64,000 nt of DNA from Oscarella lobularis (taxonomy: Eukaryota; Porifera; Homoscleromorpha; Homosclerophorida; Oscarellidae): the NCBI RefSeq assembly GCF_947507565.1, contig NC_089178.1:558001-622000 (forward strand), given 5' to 3'. A program made the position numbers and the translations under genes. Positions 1 to 11,365 of the stretch are shown in pieces (within the stretch, counting starts at the first letter, position 1; the number at the start of each line of letters is the position of its first letter). A model generated the notes under the pieces. That model was given only the letters and a program-made list of their open reading frames with translations. It did no database searches and was not told the DNA's origin.

Positions 1-1850
1 ACACCGCCTGCCGGAATATATACACCGCCTGCCGGCGGAGTACGTACACCGCTTGCCGGAATATATACACCGCCTGCCGGCAGAGTACGTACACCTCTTG
101 CCGGAATATATACACCGCCTGCCGGAATATATACACCGCCTGCCGGAATATATACACAGCCTGCCGGCGGAGTACGTACACCGCTTGCCGGAATATATAT
201 ACACCTCCTGCCTGTATATATACACCGCCTGCCGGCAGAGTACGTACACCGCTTGCCGTAATATATACACCGCCTGCTGGCAGAGTACGTACACGCCTGC
301 AGGAATATATACAACGCTTGCCGGAATATATACACCGCCTCCGTCGGAGTACGTACACGCCTGCCGGAATATATACACCGCCTGCCCGCGGAGTATGTAC
401 ACCGCTTGCCGTAATATATACACCGCCTGCCTCCGGAGTATGTACACCGCTTGCCGTAATATGTACACCGCCTGCCGGCGAAGTACGTACACCGCTTGCC
501 GTAATATATACACCGCTTGCCGGAATATATACAAAGCCTGCCGGCGGAGTACGTACACTGCCTTCCGGAATATATACACCGCTCTCCGGAGTATATACAC
601 CGCCTGCCGACGGAGTACGTACACTGCCTTCCGGAATATATACACCGCTTTCCGGAATATATACACCGCCTGCCGGCGGAGTACGTACACCGCCTGCCAG
701 AATATATACACCGCCTGCCAAAATATCTACACCGCTTGCCGGAATATATACACCGCCTGCTGGTTGAGTACGTTCACCGCCTGCCGGAATATCTACACCG
801 CTTGCCGGCGGAGTACGTACACGCCTGCCGGAATATATAAACCGCTTGCCGGCGGAGTACGTACACGCCTGCCGGAATGTATACACCGCTTGCCGGCGGA
901 GTACGTACACGCCTGCCGGTATATATACACCGCCTGCCGGAATATATACACCGCCTGCCGGAATATATACACCGCCTGCCGGCGGAGTACGTGCACCACT
1001 TGACGGAATATATGCACCGCCTGCTGGAGGAGTACGTACACCGCCTCCCAGAATATATACACCGCCTGCCGGAATATATACACCGCCTGCTGGCGTAGTA
1101 CGTACACCGCTTGCCGGAAAATATACACCACCTGCTGGCTGAGTACTTACACCGCCTGCCAGAATATATACACCGCCTGCCGGAATATATACACCGCCTG
1201 CCGGAATATATACACCGGCTGCCGGCGGGGTACGTACACCGCTTTCCGGAATATATACACCGCCTGCCGGAATATATACACCGCCTGCTGGCGGAGTACG
1301 TACACCGCCTGCCAGAATATCTACACCGCCTGCTGGAGGAGTACTTACACCGCCTGCGAGAATATATACACCGCCAGCCGGAATATATACGCCGCCTGCC
1401 GGCGGAGTACTTACACCGCCTGCCAGAATATCTACACCGCCTGCTGGCGGAGTACTTACACCGCCTGCCAGAATATATACACCGCCTGCCGGAATATATA
1501 CACCGCATGCTGGCTTAGTACGTACACCGCCTGCAAGAATATCTACACCGCCTGCCGGAATATATACACCTCCTGCTGGCAGAGTACTTACACCGCCTGC
1601 CAGAATATCTACACCGCCTGCTGGCGGAGTACGTGCACCGCTTGACGGAATATATACACCGCCTGCTGGCTGAGTAGTTACACCGCTTGCCCGGAATATA
1701 TACACCGCCTGTTGGCTGAGTACTTACACCGCCTGCCGGAATATATACACCGCCTGCTGGAGGAGTACGTACACCGCCTGCGAGAATATTTACACCGCCT
1801 GCCGGAATATATACACCGCCTGCCTGCGGAGTACGTACACTGCCTGCCAG
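1..1850. repeat. GC-richer minisatellite of 21-bp and 24-bp units
   Basis: This is a tandem array, cut by the left window edge, built from two related units. One is 21 bp (gaatatatacaccgcctgccg) and the other is 24 bp (gcggagtacgtacaccgcctgccg), mixed in irregular order with scattered point changes. Both lengths are multiples of three, which is why stop-free frames run through it on both strands. The 24-bp unit carries the perfect palindrome GTACGTAC. I see no start context, splice pattern or recognisable product, so I treat it as satellite DNA. Confidence 0.93.
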
Positions 1851-1855
1851 AATTC

Positions 1856-2600
1856 ATTCAAAATAAATTCTGCATTAATTCAGAATAAATTATGCATTAA
1901 TTCAGAATTAATTCTGAATTAATTCAGAATAAATGCTACATTTATTCAGAATAAATTCTGCATTAATTCAGAATAAGTTCTGCATTAATTCAGAATAAAT
2001 TCTGCATTTATTCAGAATAAATTCGGCATTAGTTCCGAATAAATTCTGCATTAATTCAGAATAAATTCTGCTTTTATTCAGAATAAGTTCTGCATTAATT
2101 CAGAATAAATTCTGCATTAATTCAGAATAAATTCTGAATTAATTCTGCATTAATTCAGAATTGATTCTGCATTTATTCAGAATTAATTTTGTATTAATTC
2201 AGAATAAATTCTGCATTAGTTCAGAATAAATTCTGCATTAATTCAGAATAAATTCTGAATTAATTCTGAATTAATTCAGAATAAATTCTACATTAATTCA
2301 GAATAAATTCTAAATTAATTCAGAATAAATTCTGCATTAATTCAGAATAAATTCTGAATAAATTCTGAATTAATTCTGCATTAATGCAGAAATTATTCTA
2401 GATTAATGCAGAATAAATTCTGCATTAATTCGGAAAAAATTCTCCATTAATTCAGAATAAATTCTGCATTAATTCAGAATAAGTTTTACATTTATTCGGA
2501 ATAAATTCTTCATTAATTTAGAATAAATTCCGCATTTATTCTGCATTAATTCAGAATTAATTCTGCATTTATTCAGAATTAATTTTGCATTTATTCAGAA
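1856..2600. repeat. AT-rich satellite based on ttcagaataaattctgcattaa
   Basis: The array is built from a unit of about 22 bp containing the inverted pair CAGAAT / ATTCTG and often GAATTAATTC, so each unit can pair with itself. Copies are imperfect, mostly through a/t exchanges and dropped bases. The same satellite resumes at 3020-3660 and 4020-5075. Confidence 0.92.
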
Positions 2601-3010
2601 TTTGTCTTGGGTATAATTTTCCCCAGGACAAATTTTCCTGGGACAATTTGTCTTGGGACAATTTGTCCTCGGACAATTTGTCCTGGGACAATTTGTCCTG
2701 GGACAATTTGTCCTGGGGACAATTTTTCCTGGGACAATTTGTCCTGGGACAATTTGTCCTGGGGACAATTTGTCCTTGGGACAATTTGTCCTGGGGACAA
2801 TTTGTCCTGGGACAATTTGTCCTGGGACAATTTGTCCTGGGACAATTTGTCCTGGGACAATTTGTCCTGGGACAATTTGTCCTGGGGACAATTTGTCCTG
2901 GGACAATTTGTCCTCGGACAATTTGTCCTGGGACAATTTGTCCCCAGGACAATTTTTCCTGGGGACAATTTGTTCCCAGGACAATTTGTCCTGGGGCAAT
3001 TTTTCCTTCT
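2601..3010. repeat. 15-16 bp palindromic satellite (ggacaatttgtcc)
   Basis: There are about 25 tandem copies of a 15-16 bp unit whose core GGACAATTTGTCC is a perfect 13-bp palindrome. Spacing alternates between one and two extra g residues. The array lies inside the AT-rich satellite, as if a second satellite had been inserted or amplified within the first. Open frames on both strands result from the repetition. Confidence 0.93.
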
Positions 3011-3019
3011 ACAATTCTT

Positions 3020-3660
3020 CCTTGAAATTCTAAGTTAATTCAGAATAAATTCTGCATTAATGCAGAATAAATTCCCGATTTATTCTGCATTAATTAAGAA
3101 TTAATTCTGCATTTATTCAGAATTAATTCTGCAATAATTGAAAATAAATTCTGCATTATTTCAGAATAAATTCTGCATTAATCTAGAATAATTTCTGCAT
3201 TAATTCAGTATAAATTCTGCATTAATTCAGAATAAGTTCTGCATTAATTCAGAATAAATTCTGCATTAATTCAGAATAAATTCCGCATTTATTCAGAATA
3301 AATTCCGCATTTATTCTGCATTAATTTAGAATTTATTTTGCATTTTATCAGAATTATTTCTGCAATAATTCAGAATAAAATCTGAATTAATTCAGAATTA
3401 ATTCTGAATTAATGCAGAATTTATTCTGAATTAATGCAGAATTTATTCTGAATTAATGCAGAATTTATTCTGAATTAATGCAGATTTTATTCTGAATTAA
3501 TGCTGAATTTTATTCTGAATTAATGCAGAATAAATTCTTCATTAATTCTTCATTAATTCTACATTAATTCAGTATAAATTCTGAATTAATTCAGAATAAA
3601 TTCTAAATTAATTCAGAATAAATCCTGCATTAAGTCAGAATAAATTCTGTGTTTATTCAG
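3020..3660. repeat. AT-rich satellite, second block
   Basis: This is the same cagaataaattctg-type unit as at 1856-2600. It resumes immediately after the GGACAA array and ends where unique sequence begins at about 3661. Confidence 0.9.
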
Positions 3661-3926
3661 AGAATGTGAGATTTTTTCGCGATGTTTTAGCGCGCGTTAC
3701 ACTCGAAAAGCCCTGCTCGTCGTTCGTCTCCTGTGCATCGCTTAGCGAGCGAGTTTGAGGTTCTTGATCGACTTCTTGTCGTGTTCCGTCACTTTCTGAA
3801 CGGTTATTGCTAAGTTTTTCGTCGTCATGGCGTTTCGGGGTGTACGAGCGATCTTTTAGAACGATCGCCGACGTATCGTCGACTCACGACGGAGCGCCTG
3901 TCGTTTTCTTCATCTTACATACGATC

Positions 3927-4001
3927 ATGGATGCTTCATGGCAGCATAGCTCTCGTAAAGAATATAGAATGTTGAAAAGAAAGCTGAAGCACCTTGTCTA
4001 C
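3927..4001 (+). CDS. Isolated first exon resembling INO80 complex subunit E
   Basis: A unique island at about 3661-4020 interrupts the satellite. It contains an ATG followed by 25 codons ending exactly at a consensus donor (GTAAGT). The peptide ends in RKEYRMLKRKLKHLVY, which closely resembles the conserved N-terminal start of INO80E, a small coiled-coil subunit of the INO80 chromatin remodeller. I could not find the following exon; the next 1 kb is satellite. A reading ending in ILLQYE at 5088-5105, followed by a stop, faintly recalls the end of the INO80E coiled coil but may be chance. This could be a live gene with a large satellite-filled intron, a fragment, or a coincidence in a short basic peptide. 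Confidence 0.4.
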
Positions 4002-4019
4002 GTAAGTTCACGATCTTTT

Positions 4020-5075
4020 ATTCTGCATTAATTCAGAATTAATTCTGTATTTATTCAGAATTAATTCTGCATTAATTCAGAATAAATTCTGCATTAATTC
4101 AGAATTAATTCTGAATTAATTCAGAATAAATTCTGCATTAATTCAGAATTAATTCTGAATTAATTCAGAATAAGTTCTGCATTAATTCAGAATAAATTCT
4201 GCATTTATTCAGAATAAATGCAGAATTAATTCAGAATAAATTCTGCTTTAATTCAGAATAACTTCTGTATTTATTCAGAATAAATACTGCATTAATTCAG
4301 AATAAATTCTGCATTAATTCAGAATAAATTCTTCATTAATTCTTCATTAATTCTACATTAATTCAGTAGAAATTCTGAATTAATTCAGAATAAATTCTGA
4401 ATTAATTCAGAATAAATTCTGAATTAATTCTGCATTAATTCAGAATAAATTCTGCATTAATGCAGAATAAATTCCGCATTTATTCTGCATTAATTAGGAA
4501 TTAATTCTGCATTTATTCAGAATTAATTCTGCAATAATATAAAATAAATTCTGCATTATTTCAGAATAAATTCTGCATTATTCTCGAATAATTTCTGCAT
4601 TAATTCAGAATAAATTCTGAATTAATTGAGAATAAATTCCGCATTTATTTTGCAATAATTGAGAATAAATTCTGCATTAATTCAGAATAAATTTTGCATT
4701 TATTCAGAATTCCGCATTTATTCTGCATTAATTTAGAATTTATTTTGCATTTTATCAGAATTAATTCTGCAATAATTTAGAATAAAATCTGCATTAATTC
4801 AGAATTAATTCTGAATTAATGCAGAATTTATTCTGAATTAGTGCAGAATTTATTCTGAATTATTGCAGAATTTATTCTGAATTATTGCAGATTTTATTCT
4901 GAATTAATGCTGAATTTTATTCTGAATTAATGCAGAATAAATTCTTCATTAATTCTTCATTAATTCTACATTAATTCAGTATAAATTCTGAATTAATTCA
5001 GAATAAATTCTGCTTTTATTCAGAATAAGTTCTGCATTAATTCAGAATAAATTCCGCATTTATTCTGCATTAAGT
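4020..5075. repeat. AT-rich satellite, third block
   Basis: The cagaataaattctg-type satellite continues to about 5075, with sub-blocks such as repeated gcagaatttattctgaatta. If the exon at 3927-4001 is real, this block lies in its first intron. Confidence 0.9.
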
Positions 5076-5586
5076 ATGATGAAAGCTATTTTGCTGCAGT
5101 ATGAATAGGAGACTGCGCGGTCTGCTTGCACCGTTTTAGGCTCTGCTCTGTTTCCTATGGCGTGATTTATTATGCGTTTTAACTTGTTAGTAATTGGGCA
5201 TTTCTCAACCAGGTGAAAGTAGATTACTTTGGTAGAGTGACGAGGATCTTAGGAGCATTTTTCTTTGTAGGTGCAAGAAGTCTTTTACCGTAAAATGTTT
5301 TTCGTAGCCTATTGCGTCATTGTTGGGGGCCAAAGCAAGTGAGTCCCCTCAGTACCCTACTCAAGTAGTAGTACCCTTCAATTAGGCCTAATCCCCAGTA
5401 CCCCTGGTAATAATATGTAATAGTGTAGCCTTGAATGAGTAATCATTTTCCTACTGGTTGGCCACCTGTTCATGACTACTTCCTTTGTTCAATGTCAATT
5501 ACAAGTATAGTGAAGTAGGATACCCTCTGCTTGAATTATGACCGTTGTCTCCAGATAAACGAAGACTTCTGTTGTGTTGCCATTGG
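5076..5586. other. Unique intergenic sequence, nothing identified
   Basis: This stretch separates the satellite from the first TNFR-like gene. Apart from the possible INO80E remnant near 5088-5108, I see no coding signal, RNA gene or repeat. Confidence 0.6.
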
Positions 5587-6386
5587 ATGGCGCACTTGCA
5601 CTTCCTGGTACACCTGTGCAATATACACGTTGCTTTTAACTCGAGCGTCGTTCAATTTAGGCGTCGTTGTTGGCGATTCTGAATCCCGTTTCAACTGTTC
5701 CCCACTGCAAAGACTGTCCAGTTGGCTTCGGGGTGATGACCCCGTGCACGAAAACGCGTTCAACGAAGTGCGAGCCGTGCGTGCTTGGACGCACGTTTTC
5801 CAGCTTCCTCGGCGACAGTCCCTGTCAACCGGTGAGCGCGACGTCGTCCGTCCTTTGCAACGTCGGTTCCAATAAGAACGAACAACGGATTCCCGCTGAT
5901 ACGACGCATGACGTTCAATGCGTGTGCATCGACGGCTTCAAACGAGATCGCAGCACGGGTCTGTGCCGTCTCGATCCCGAGTCCCCGACCGTGGGAACTT
6001 CGAAAGGAGCAGCGAGAACAGGTGTGTATGGCACGCTAATCATTAGTTGATTGTGCGTTTTGACAAAGTTGGGCTTCTAGCTGTCTTTTCTGAGAAACCG
6101 TCGGAGAATTCTCAGGCCAAATTTCTAAGTCCTATTGCTGTGTGTAGCAGCGTTTTTGTTGCTGCTGTTGCTGGAACTGTGGTGTGGAAAAAGTTGGCAC
6201 CTAAACGCAGTTTGAAATGCAAGTTGAAATGCTGCTCTTTCGCGAAACCGTCTCTTGGCGGTGTCCCGGTAAGCGTTTCATCCTCTTTGAACTATCACGA
6301 GACATCAGTATTTTTGGTAGCCCGAATCGCAGGACAAACCTGAACGTGGTTTTGGGTCCACGCGAAAGAGTGATGAGGCGCTGTAA
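5587..6386 (+). CDS. TNFR-like type I membrane protein, copy 1
   Basis: Four exons (5587-5607, 5661-6021, 6081-6268, 6333-6386) join in phase to 207 codons. The 21-bp first exon gives MAHLHFL and completes a signal peptide with ASLLAILNPVS from exon 2. The ectodomain has a cysteine pattern like tumour necrosis factor receptor repeats (CKDCPVGFG, then TKCEPCVLGRTFSS) and a second module ending DVQCVCIDGF. Exon 3 encodes a membrane segment (about LSPIAVCSSVFVAAVAGTVV) followed by a basic stop-transfer KK and a Lys/Cys-rich tail. The cytoplasmic part is short and has no visible death domain, so a signalling role is unproven. It lies 210 bp upstream of a paralogue with the same exon plan. The domain assignment rests on cysteine spacing only. 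Confidence 0.72.
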
Positions 6387-6596
6387 GGTTTGCGCAATTC
6401 TTTGTCCTGACAGAAACAGTTCTTTTTTTGTTGACGTCACTGTATTGTTGCTTCGTTTTGTGGGAGTTAGCTGGGAATCCCCATGCAGTTTCACTGGTTC
6501 GGGCAAATTGGTTCGGGTTTAGTCCGGGATAGCCTTAGTCGGATCCAAGATGTGATGGCTGGTGAACTTTGCACTTCCCTGAAGCAATGGAAATGG

Positions 6597-7518
6597 ATGA
6601 AAATAGCAGCGTGCTTGATGCCAAGTTTTACGCTGGCAAACCCGGCATGGATCGCTGTTCTTGCTTTCTGGGCGGTAAGAGCGTTGACTGAGACAAAAGT
6701 GGCTGGAAGATACTAGTTAATTTCCTATACTTTGATTTATTGTCGCCTCCTTTTAGCCGGTTTCCCAGGCGAACTTGTCTGACTGCGTGCCTTTGCCGTG
6801 TGGACCCGGCTACGGAGTCAATTTGAGCTGCGGTGGAAAATGCGCTCCCTGTGTTCTCGGGAGCACCTACTCAAGTCTCAGCAACAACGCTCATGTGGCA
6901 TGCCAACCGGCGACAGATCCTGCCGTCATCATTTGCCAGAGTCACGCCAAAATCGTGTCAGCAACCGCATCTCAAAACACACACTGTCAATGTGAGGAGG
7001 ACTATTTTCTCAATCCGACAACGGATCGTTGCGTTCCAGTTGCGCAATCAAATCCTTATCTGACTACCCCGGCTTCTGATTCCCCAACAGCAGCGTTTCT
7101 CAATGGTACCGTTTTATTCGCATCTTCATCGGTCTAATGTTGATAACATTTTAGATTCTGGCACTCCAACTTTAATTTCCTTTTCAGATTCTGGCACTCC
7201 AACTTCAACTAAAGTAACTTCGACTATTGGTGTAGGTGTAGGAAGCGCTGTTGGAACACTTCTACTCATTATCCTTATTGTCTGCGTTTGTCTGCATTTT
7301 CGACAAAAGCAAAATTCGTTTTTGCCAAAAGCCTCCGAGTCAGGTATGTATATATGTATATTCTGTTCCGTTACACATGTATGCCCAAATTTGCCGGAGC
7401 AGCTGCGACCGCCACGAAGGACGTTGAAAAGAACACTGAAACTGATAACGGGAAAGAAGAGCGCGATAACAAGCATCCCCGTCACATTGAGTCAGAAGAA
7501 TGGTACGAGTTTTTTTGA
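6597..7518 (+). CDS. TNFR-like type I membrane protein, copy 2
   Basis: Four exons (6597-6674, 6757-7105, 7188-7343, 7403-7518) join to 232 codons. Exon 1 plus the start of exon 2 gives a signal peptide (...WIAVLAFWA/PVSQA). The ectodomain repeats the pattern of copy 1: CGPGYG, then CAPCVLGSTYSS, then HCQCEEDYF. Exon 3 encodes a Ser/Thr-rich stalk and a membrane span (GSAVGTLLLIILIVCVCLHF), and exon 4 a charged tail ending EWYEFF. The acceptor of exon 3 is duplicated: using 7155 instead of 7188 adds 33 in-frame bases, i.e. a second DSGTPT stalk motif. It is a tandem paralogue of the 5587-6386 gene. Ligand and signalling are unknown. Confidence 0.75.
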
Positions 7519-7910
7519 CTGTGAGAAAGAAATACAAGGGCTTTTGAAGTAGGAATGACTACAAGGATTCTGATCCTGATCCTGATCCTCGTCGTCCACA
7601 AGGACCACAACTCGTATTCCTGGAGCGGTCTAGTCACGATTGATCATCTGTTTGTTTCCCTAATCAGACGTGTTTTCTTTGTGAGCTGTATAGTTGCACT
7701 TATAGTACGTTATATCGTATATATCTTATATCTCTGGTTATATGTTTCAGTTGCAGTAACACTCTCCGTAAGTAGTAGTGATGACGACAAAGGTCTGTAA
7801 CCTCCCTGTAACCTCCTCAACACGGTACATTGACGTCAGCCGAAGCAGTCTGGATCCCCGTATAATGCAAAGTGGTGTAGCGTGAGCAGTTTGACACGCT
7901 TTCTACCATC
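7519..7910. other. Intergenic, with short ctgatc repeats
   Basis: This spacer lies between the TNFR-like gene and the sialidase. It has a run of ctgatc/ctgatcct repeats near 7575-7595, which produces a hydrophobic Ile/Leu reading frame that I do not regard as a gene. The 5' part probably holds the 3' UTR of the upstream gene and the last 100 bases the sialidase promoter, with no clear TATA box. Confidence 0.55.
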
Positions 7911-9496
7911 ATGCTTTGCAAGTGTTTCGCTTTTCTCTTCGTCATTGCACTCGTTTTCGGACAAGGACCGAAAATGCGCGACCTATTTATCGCTGGAGAA
8001 GCTTATCCGTGCTATCGTGAGCCAGTTTTGCTGGCGCACAGTGATGGCACCGTATTAGCGTTTACAGAAGGGCGAAACAACACTTCATGCTCCGTAAGAA
8101 GCCTCAGCCCTACAAATGGCCCCTCCCACTTCTGTACAGGGTCACCGGGACGGCTATCCCAAGTACATTCTGCTGAAACGATCGAGCAATTTTGGCGAGA
8201 CGTGGCAGTCAGTGCAGCTTCTTTGGCAAGGCAACCCTGACTACTACGTATGCGTGCACGACGCAATAAAAGATGTCTACTGGCTGATGATTCAGGAATC
8301 GGAAAGTAAGTGTTTGGGTGCTCGTGAAGTTATATGTATATAACTTGGAATGCTAGCTGTCTTGATTTCAAACAGCAAAGACAGAGGATCGAGTTGGTCA
8401 AAACCAGAGCCACTTGTCATACAATCGACTTTTGATTTCGTAAAACCGGCTGTTGGACACGGAATTCAAATCAATTCAAGTCTGTGCAAATCTTCGAAAC
8501 TAGGCAACTGCCCACACGGTAGCTAAAGAATCATTCTAACGCAGTCACTCGTTTATTGAAACACAATGTAGGACGGTTAATGGTTCCATCCGTTTGTCAA
8601 GGCAAAACGAACGGGTAAAAGTTCCCAGAGTCATCAACATGTACATATTATTATTATTATTATAGGTCTAGTGCCTTCTATTCTTGTGTTGTCTTCAGTG
8701 ACGATAGCGGCGTTCACTGGCAACTAGGAGGACATGCACAAGTACTGCTACTACTGTGATAATGTGACGACAATACGAAGGATGCCTTCTTTAGCGGTAC
8801 AGCCGAGAAGTTACACTGGTGCAAACTGTAAATAACAGCGCCAGTTTGTATCTAAATGAACGCAACATGAGCCCAACTCCTGGACATCGTTTTATCTCCC
8901 GCAGCTTTAATGCCGGAGAAACTCTTGAAGAGTGAGAGAAAGGGAATAATATGTGCACGTGCTCAGTCTAAGTTGCTTCTTAGTTTTGGTGTTGACAATT
9001 CATTGGTAGAGCCGGTGAATGCCAACTGGACCGGACTAGTGACGTCAATGTGTCGTTTTGACGACGTCAGACAATTGTGACATCTCTCGCGTTCGTCTGT
9101 CTCACTTTCTTCCACAGGGTAATCAGTCAAGAATAATCTATTCAAGTCCGCTCAACGCTAACAAAAGAGCCGTCATGGGAGTCAGAATAAGCTATGATGA
9201 AGGCTTCACGTGGAAGGCAAGTGTGGATCTTTAGCTGTATGCACTTAGTATCAGTCGCTCTTCTCACACAGGAAGCCAAGACTGTAGACCCTGACTTTGC
9301 TGGATATTCAGACGTGCAGAAACTCAATTCTACGACAGGTATGCATGCATCACATTTAGAAAGCAAATAGTCCCTTAGAAAAATCCTCCCTCTCTACCTC
9401 CCCCCTATCCAAGTTGCGATATTGTATGAACACGGGAAAAACACTTTTGCGGACAGTATCGCTTTTCTGACGGTTGGAATTGACTGGCTCGAGTAA
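7911..9496 (+). CDS. Secreted exo-alpha-sialidase (neuraminidase)
   Basis: Ten exons (7911-8093, 8140-8305, 8357-8518, 8572-8614, 8666-8741, 8795-8931, 8984-9065, 9118-9216, 9272-9338, 9414-9496) join to 365 codons. The N-terminus is a signal peptide (MLCKCFAFLFVIALVFGQG). Family marks follow in order: the YRxP-type arginine motif (CYREPVLL), FTEGR, and four Asp boxes (SSNFGETW, SKDRGSSW, SDDSGVHW, SYDEGFTW). LNERN carries a triad-type arginine, AGYSD the expected nucleophile tyrosine, and ILYEHG the paired glutamate. The enzyme should remove terminal sialic acids outside the cell or in the secretory/lysosomal system. Two splice choices are weaker: the donor at 9066 (gtcaga), and a GC donor at 9217 (AAG/gcaagt). 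It converges on BUB3, with 75 bp between the stop codons. Confidence 0.86.
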
Positions 9497-9571
9497 ACTT
9501 TTAGTGAATTAAAAGCTAAAACCAATACAAGCACAACACAGAACAAAGGTAGCGTTTCAAAAGAATTCCGC

Positions 9572-11214
9572 CTATTTTGGTTTCGTTTCGAGGTCAGAAA
9601 CGTAGCGAATAAACACAGAATTCCTTGGGGTATTTCTAGAAAGAAAACGGTGACAACTACTGAAATAGTGAGGTGCACACTACTGGCTTACTCTTTTTCC
9701 CCGTCCTCCATCATATACGACGACGCAATAGCAAGCATTGACCCGTCACAATTAAAACACAGAGACGAAATACTGCTAGGATAACGATGAAACTGAAGAA
9801 AGAAAAAAGTAAGATAACACGACACATTAGTATTAGCTTGCACGTCACGTCTTACCTGAGCTAGACGTTTCCTATTGAAGGCATCCCAAATATTGACGAG
9901 ATTATCGCAGCCACCAGTAGCAAAGGTGCTGTGTCTGTGAAAACACACGCAGGATATAAACATCGAGCAACTAGACACTGTACGTATCTGGGCAGTCAAT
10001 TAAAACGCGATCGAAGCAAACGTTCACTATGTAAACTCAAAATCGTTCACTTACACGGGATGAAACGAGATAGCGGTGACGGGGTAGATGACTTCGACGC
10101 CGCTCTCTTTCGTCCTGTGACACTTGAACGCGTACTTGCTCTTTTGCGCTTCGGGCGCAAAGAATTCGACGGCCACTCGGCCTTCGATGGAACTGAGAAC
10201 GTAGCCTATATATATATATATATACGACGGTCAATCAATAAACAAACGGCGACGGCACGCTTTATTGCCTTGTCCGTTTGGAAAGCATCTGATGCATCGA
10301 GTCTCGTACTTGAGAGTCGATTCGCGACGTGCTTCTACTTTACTCTAAAAAACCATACATGTACAAGGATTTCTCACTCGTGCCCTCCTCTTACAGGATC
10401 CCTAAGATCCCATATCATGACTCGTCTTCCTTTCTAACGATCAATAGATAAACGATAAAAACAACGCGATGATGATGATGATGATGCTCTCACCGTTCCT
10501 ACAATCAATTTATCCCCGTTTACAGCCATAGTATAAACCTAGTTCATCCAGAAAACGATTAGTTAATAATCAAGTCCTGATTCCCGTTCCCTTATCTACA
10601 TCATAGGCCCACAACCTTTTCCAACTGATTCATCGTGGTCACGCAAGTCTTGCTTCTTGTATCCCACAGTTTCACCGTCTTATCCCAGCTGCCCGTGGCA
10701 ATGAGACCTTCACCGGAAAAAAAAAAAACGACCAACGAAAATCAATCGCCCATCGACCTCAACTGCACATATACTTATTACCACTGGAAGGGCAGTACTC
10801 GACGCATCGTATAGCATCGTCGTGCGTTCCCAGTACGTCCTCGACGTTATCGGCGTAGTTAAAACTAGGTAATTTTAGTTCGACGGAGAAAAAAAATCGT
10901 GTCGATTTCTGATATACGTTTTTAGCGTTTTGTCTAGTCCGCCGCTGAATGAGTGCAGGGTGTCCGAGAAGCAGCAGTCCAATACTGCTCCGGCGTGGTG
11001 ATGTTGCACGCGTAGCGTGTTCGTGACGGGGTCGTATAGTCGAACGCTCTAAAAGCGATGTTTTTTCTTCTTCTTAGAGCCTCTGAAGGAGCCTCACCTT
11101 GTCCCACGAAGAGACGAGAAGAAAATTGCTTGTTGGACTGAATGCGACCGACGTTATGCCGTCGGCGGGTGGAGAAAGGAGTTCTGATTCGTTTGGTCCC
11201 TCCATTTCGGCCAT
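9572..11214 (-). CDS. BUB3: Mitotic checkpoint WD40 protein BUB3
   Basis: Read on the minus strand, the gene starts at 11214 and ends at 9572, with about ten short exons. Recognisable pieces run in BUB3 order: an N-terminal blade ending LLVSSWDK, then [61 protein letters not shown] and [12 protein letters not shown]. These are followed by [58 protein letters not shown] and the last exon ending [13 protein letters not shown]. This covers the whole seven-bladed propeller, about 320 residues, the usual length. BUB3 binds BUB1 and BUBR1 at kinetochores in the spindle checkpoint. An in-frame TAA at 9688-9690 overlaps the donor of the penultimate exon and is spliced out. A GAT microsatellite lies in one intron near 10470. 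Confidence 0.93.
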
Positions 11215-11365
11215 GTCGCGGAACGCACGCTACGTTGGTAGAAAGTCCCGTTCAGATGATGGGCGGGAAAAATTGCCATACAAAAAAATATCTAAGAAAT
11301 ACACAAACAGGAATAGAAGTAAGACTAAATAAGAAATTAGGAATACGAAACGAGAAACCAAAAAG

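Noticed and set aside
53-1518. Long open frames on both strands through the first satellite, with peptides of EYIHRLP type.
   Set aside because: Unit lengths of 21 and 24 bp keep every frame open. Several overlapping frames are equally open and none has splice or start context.
2569-3038. Open frames of 125-146 codons in both strands of the GGACAA array.
   Set aside because: These are periodic readings of a 15-16 bp repeat with no independent coding signal.
1856-5075. Regular short palindromic repeats that could be mistaken for a CRISPR array.
   Set aside because: There are no unique spacers of constant length and no cas genes, and the genome is eukaryotic.
6588-6692. Alternative start MEMDENSSVLDAKFYAGKPG for TNFR-like copy 2.
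   Set aside because: It ends at a stop without a splice link, whereas the overlapping frame from 6597 gives a signal peptide and splices in phase to the ectodomain.
7555-7800. A short hydrophobic open frame (MTTRILILILIL...).
   Set aside because: The Ile/Leu run is a translation of the ctgatc microsatellite, without family resemblance or splice support.
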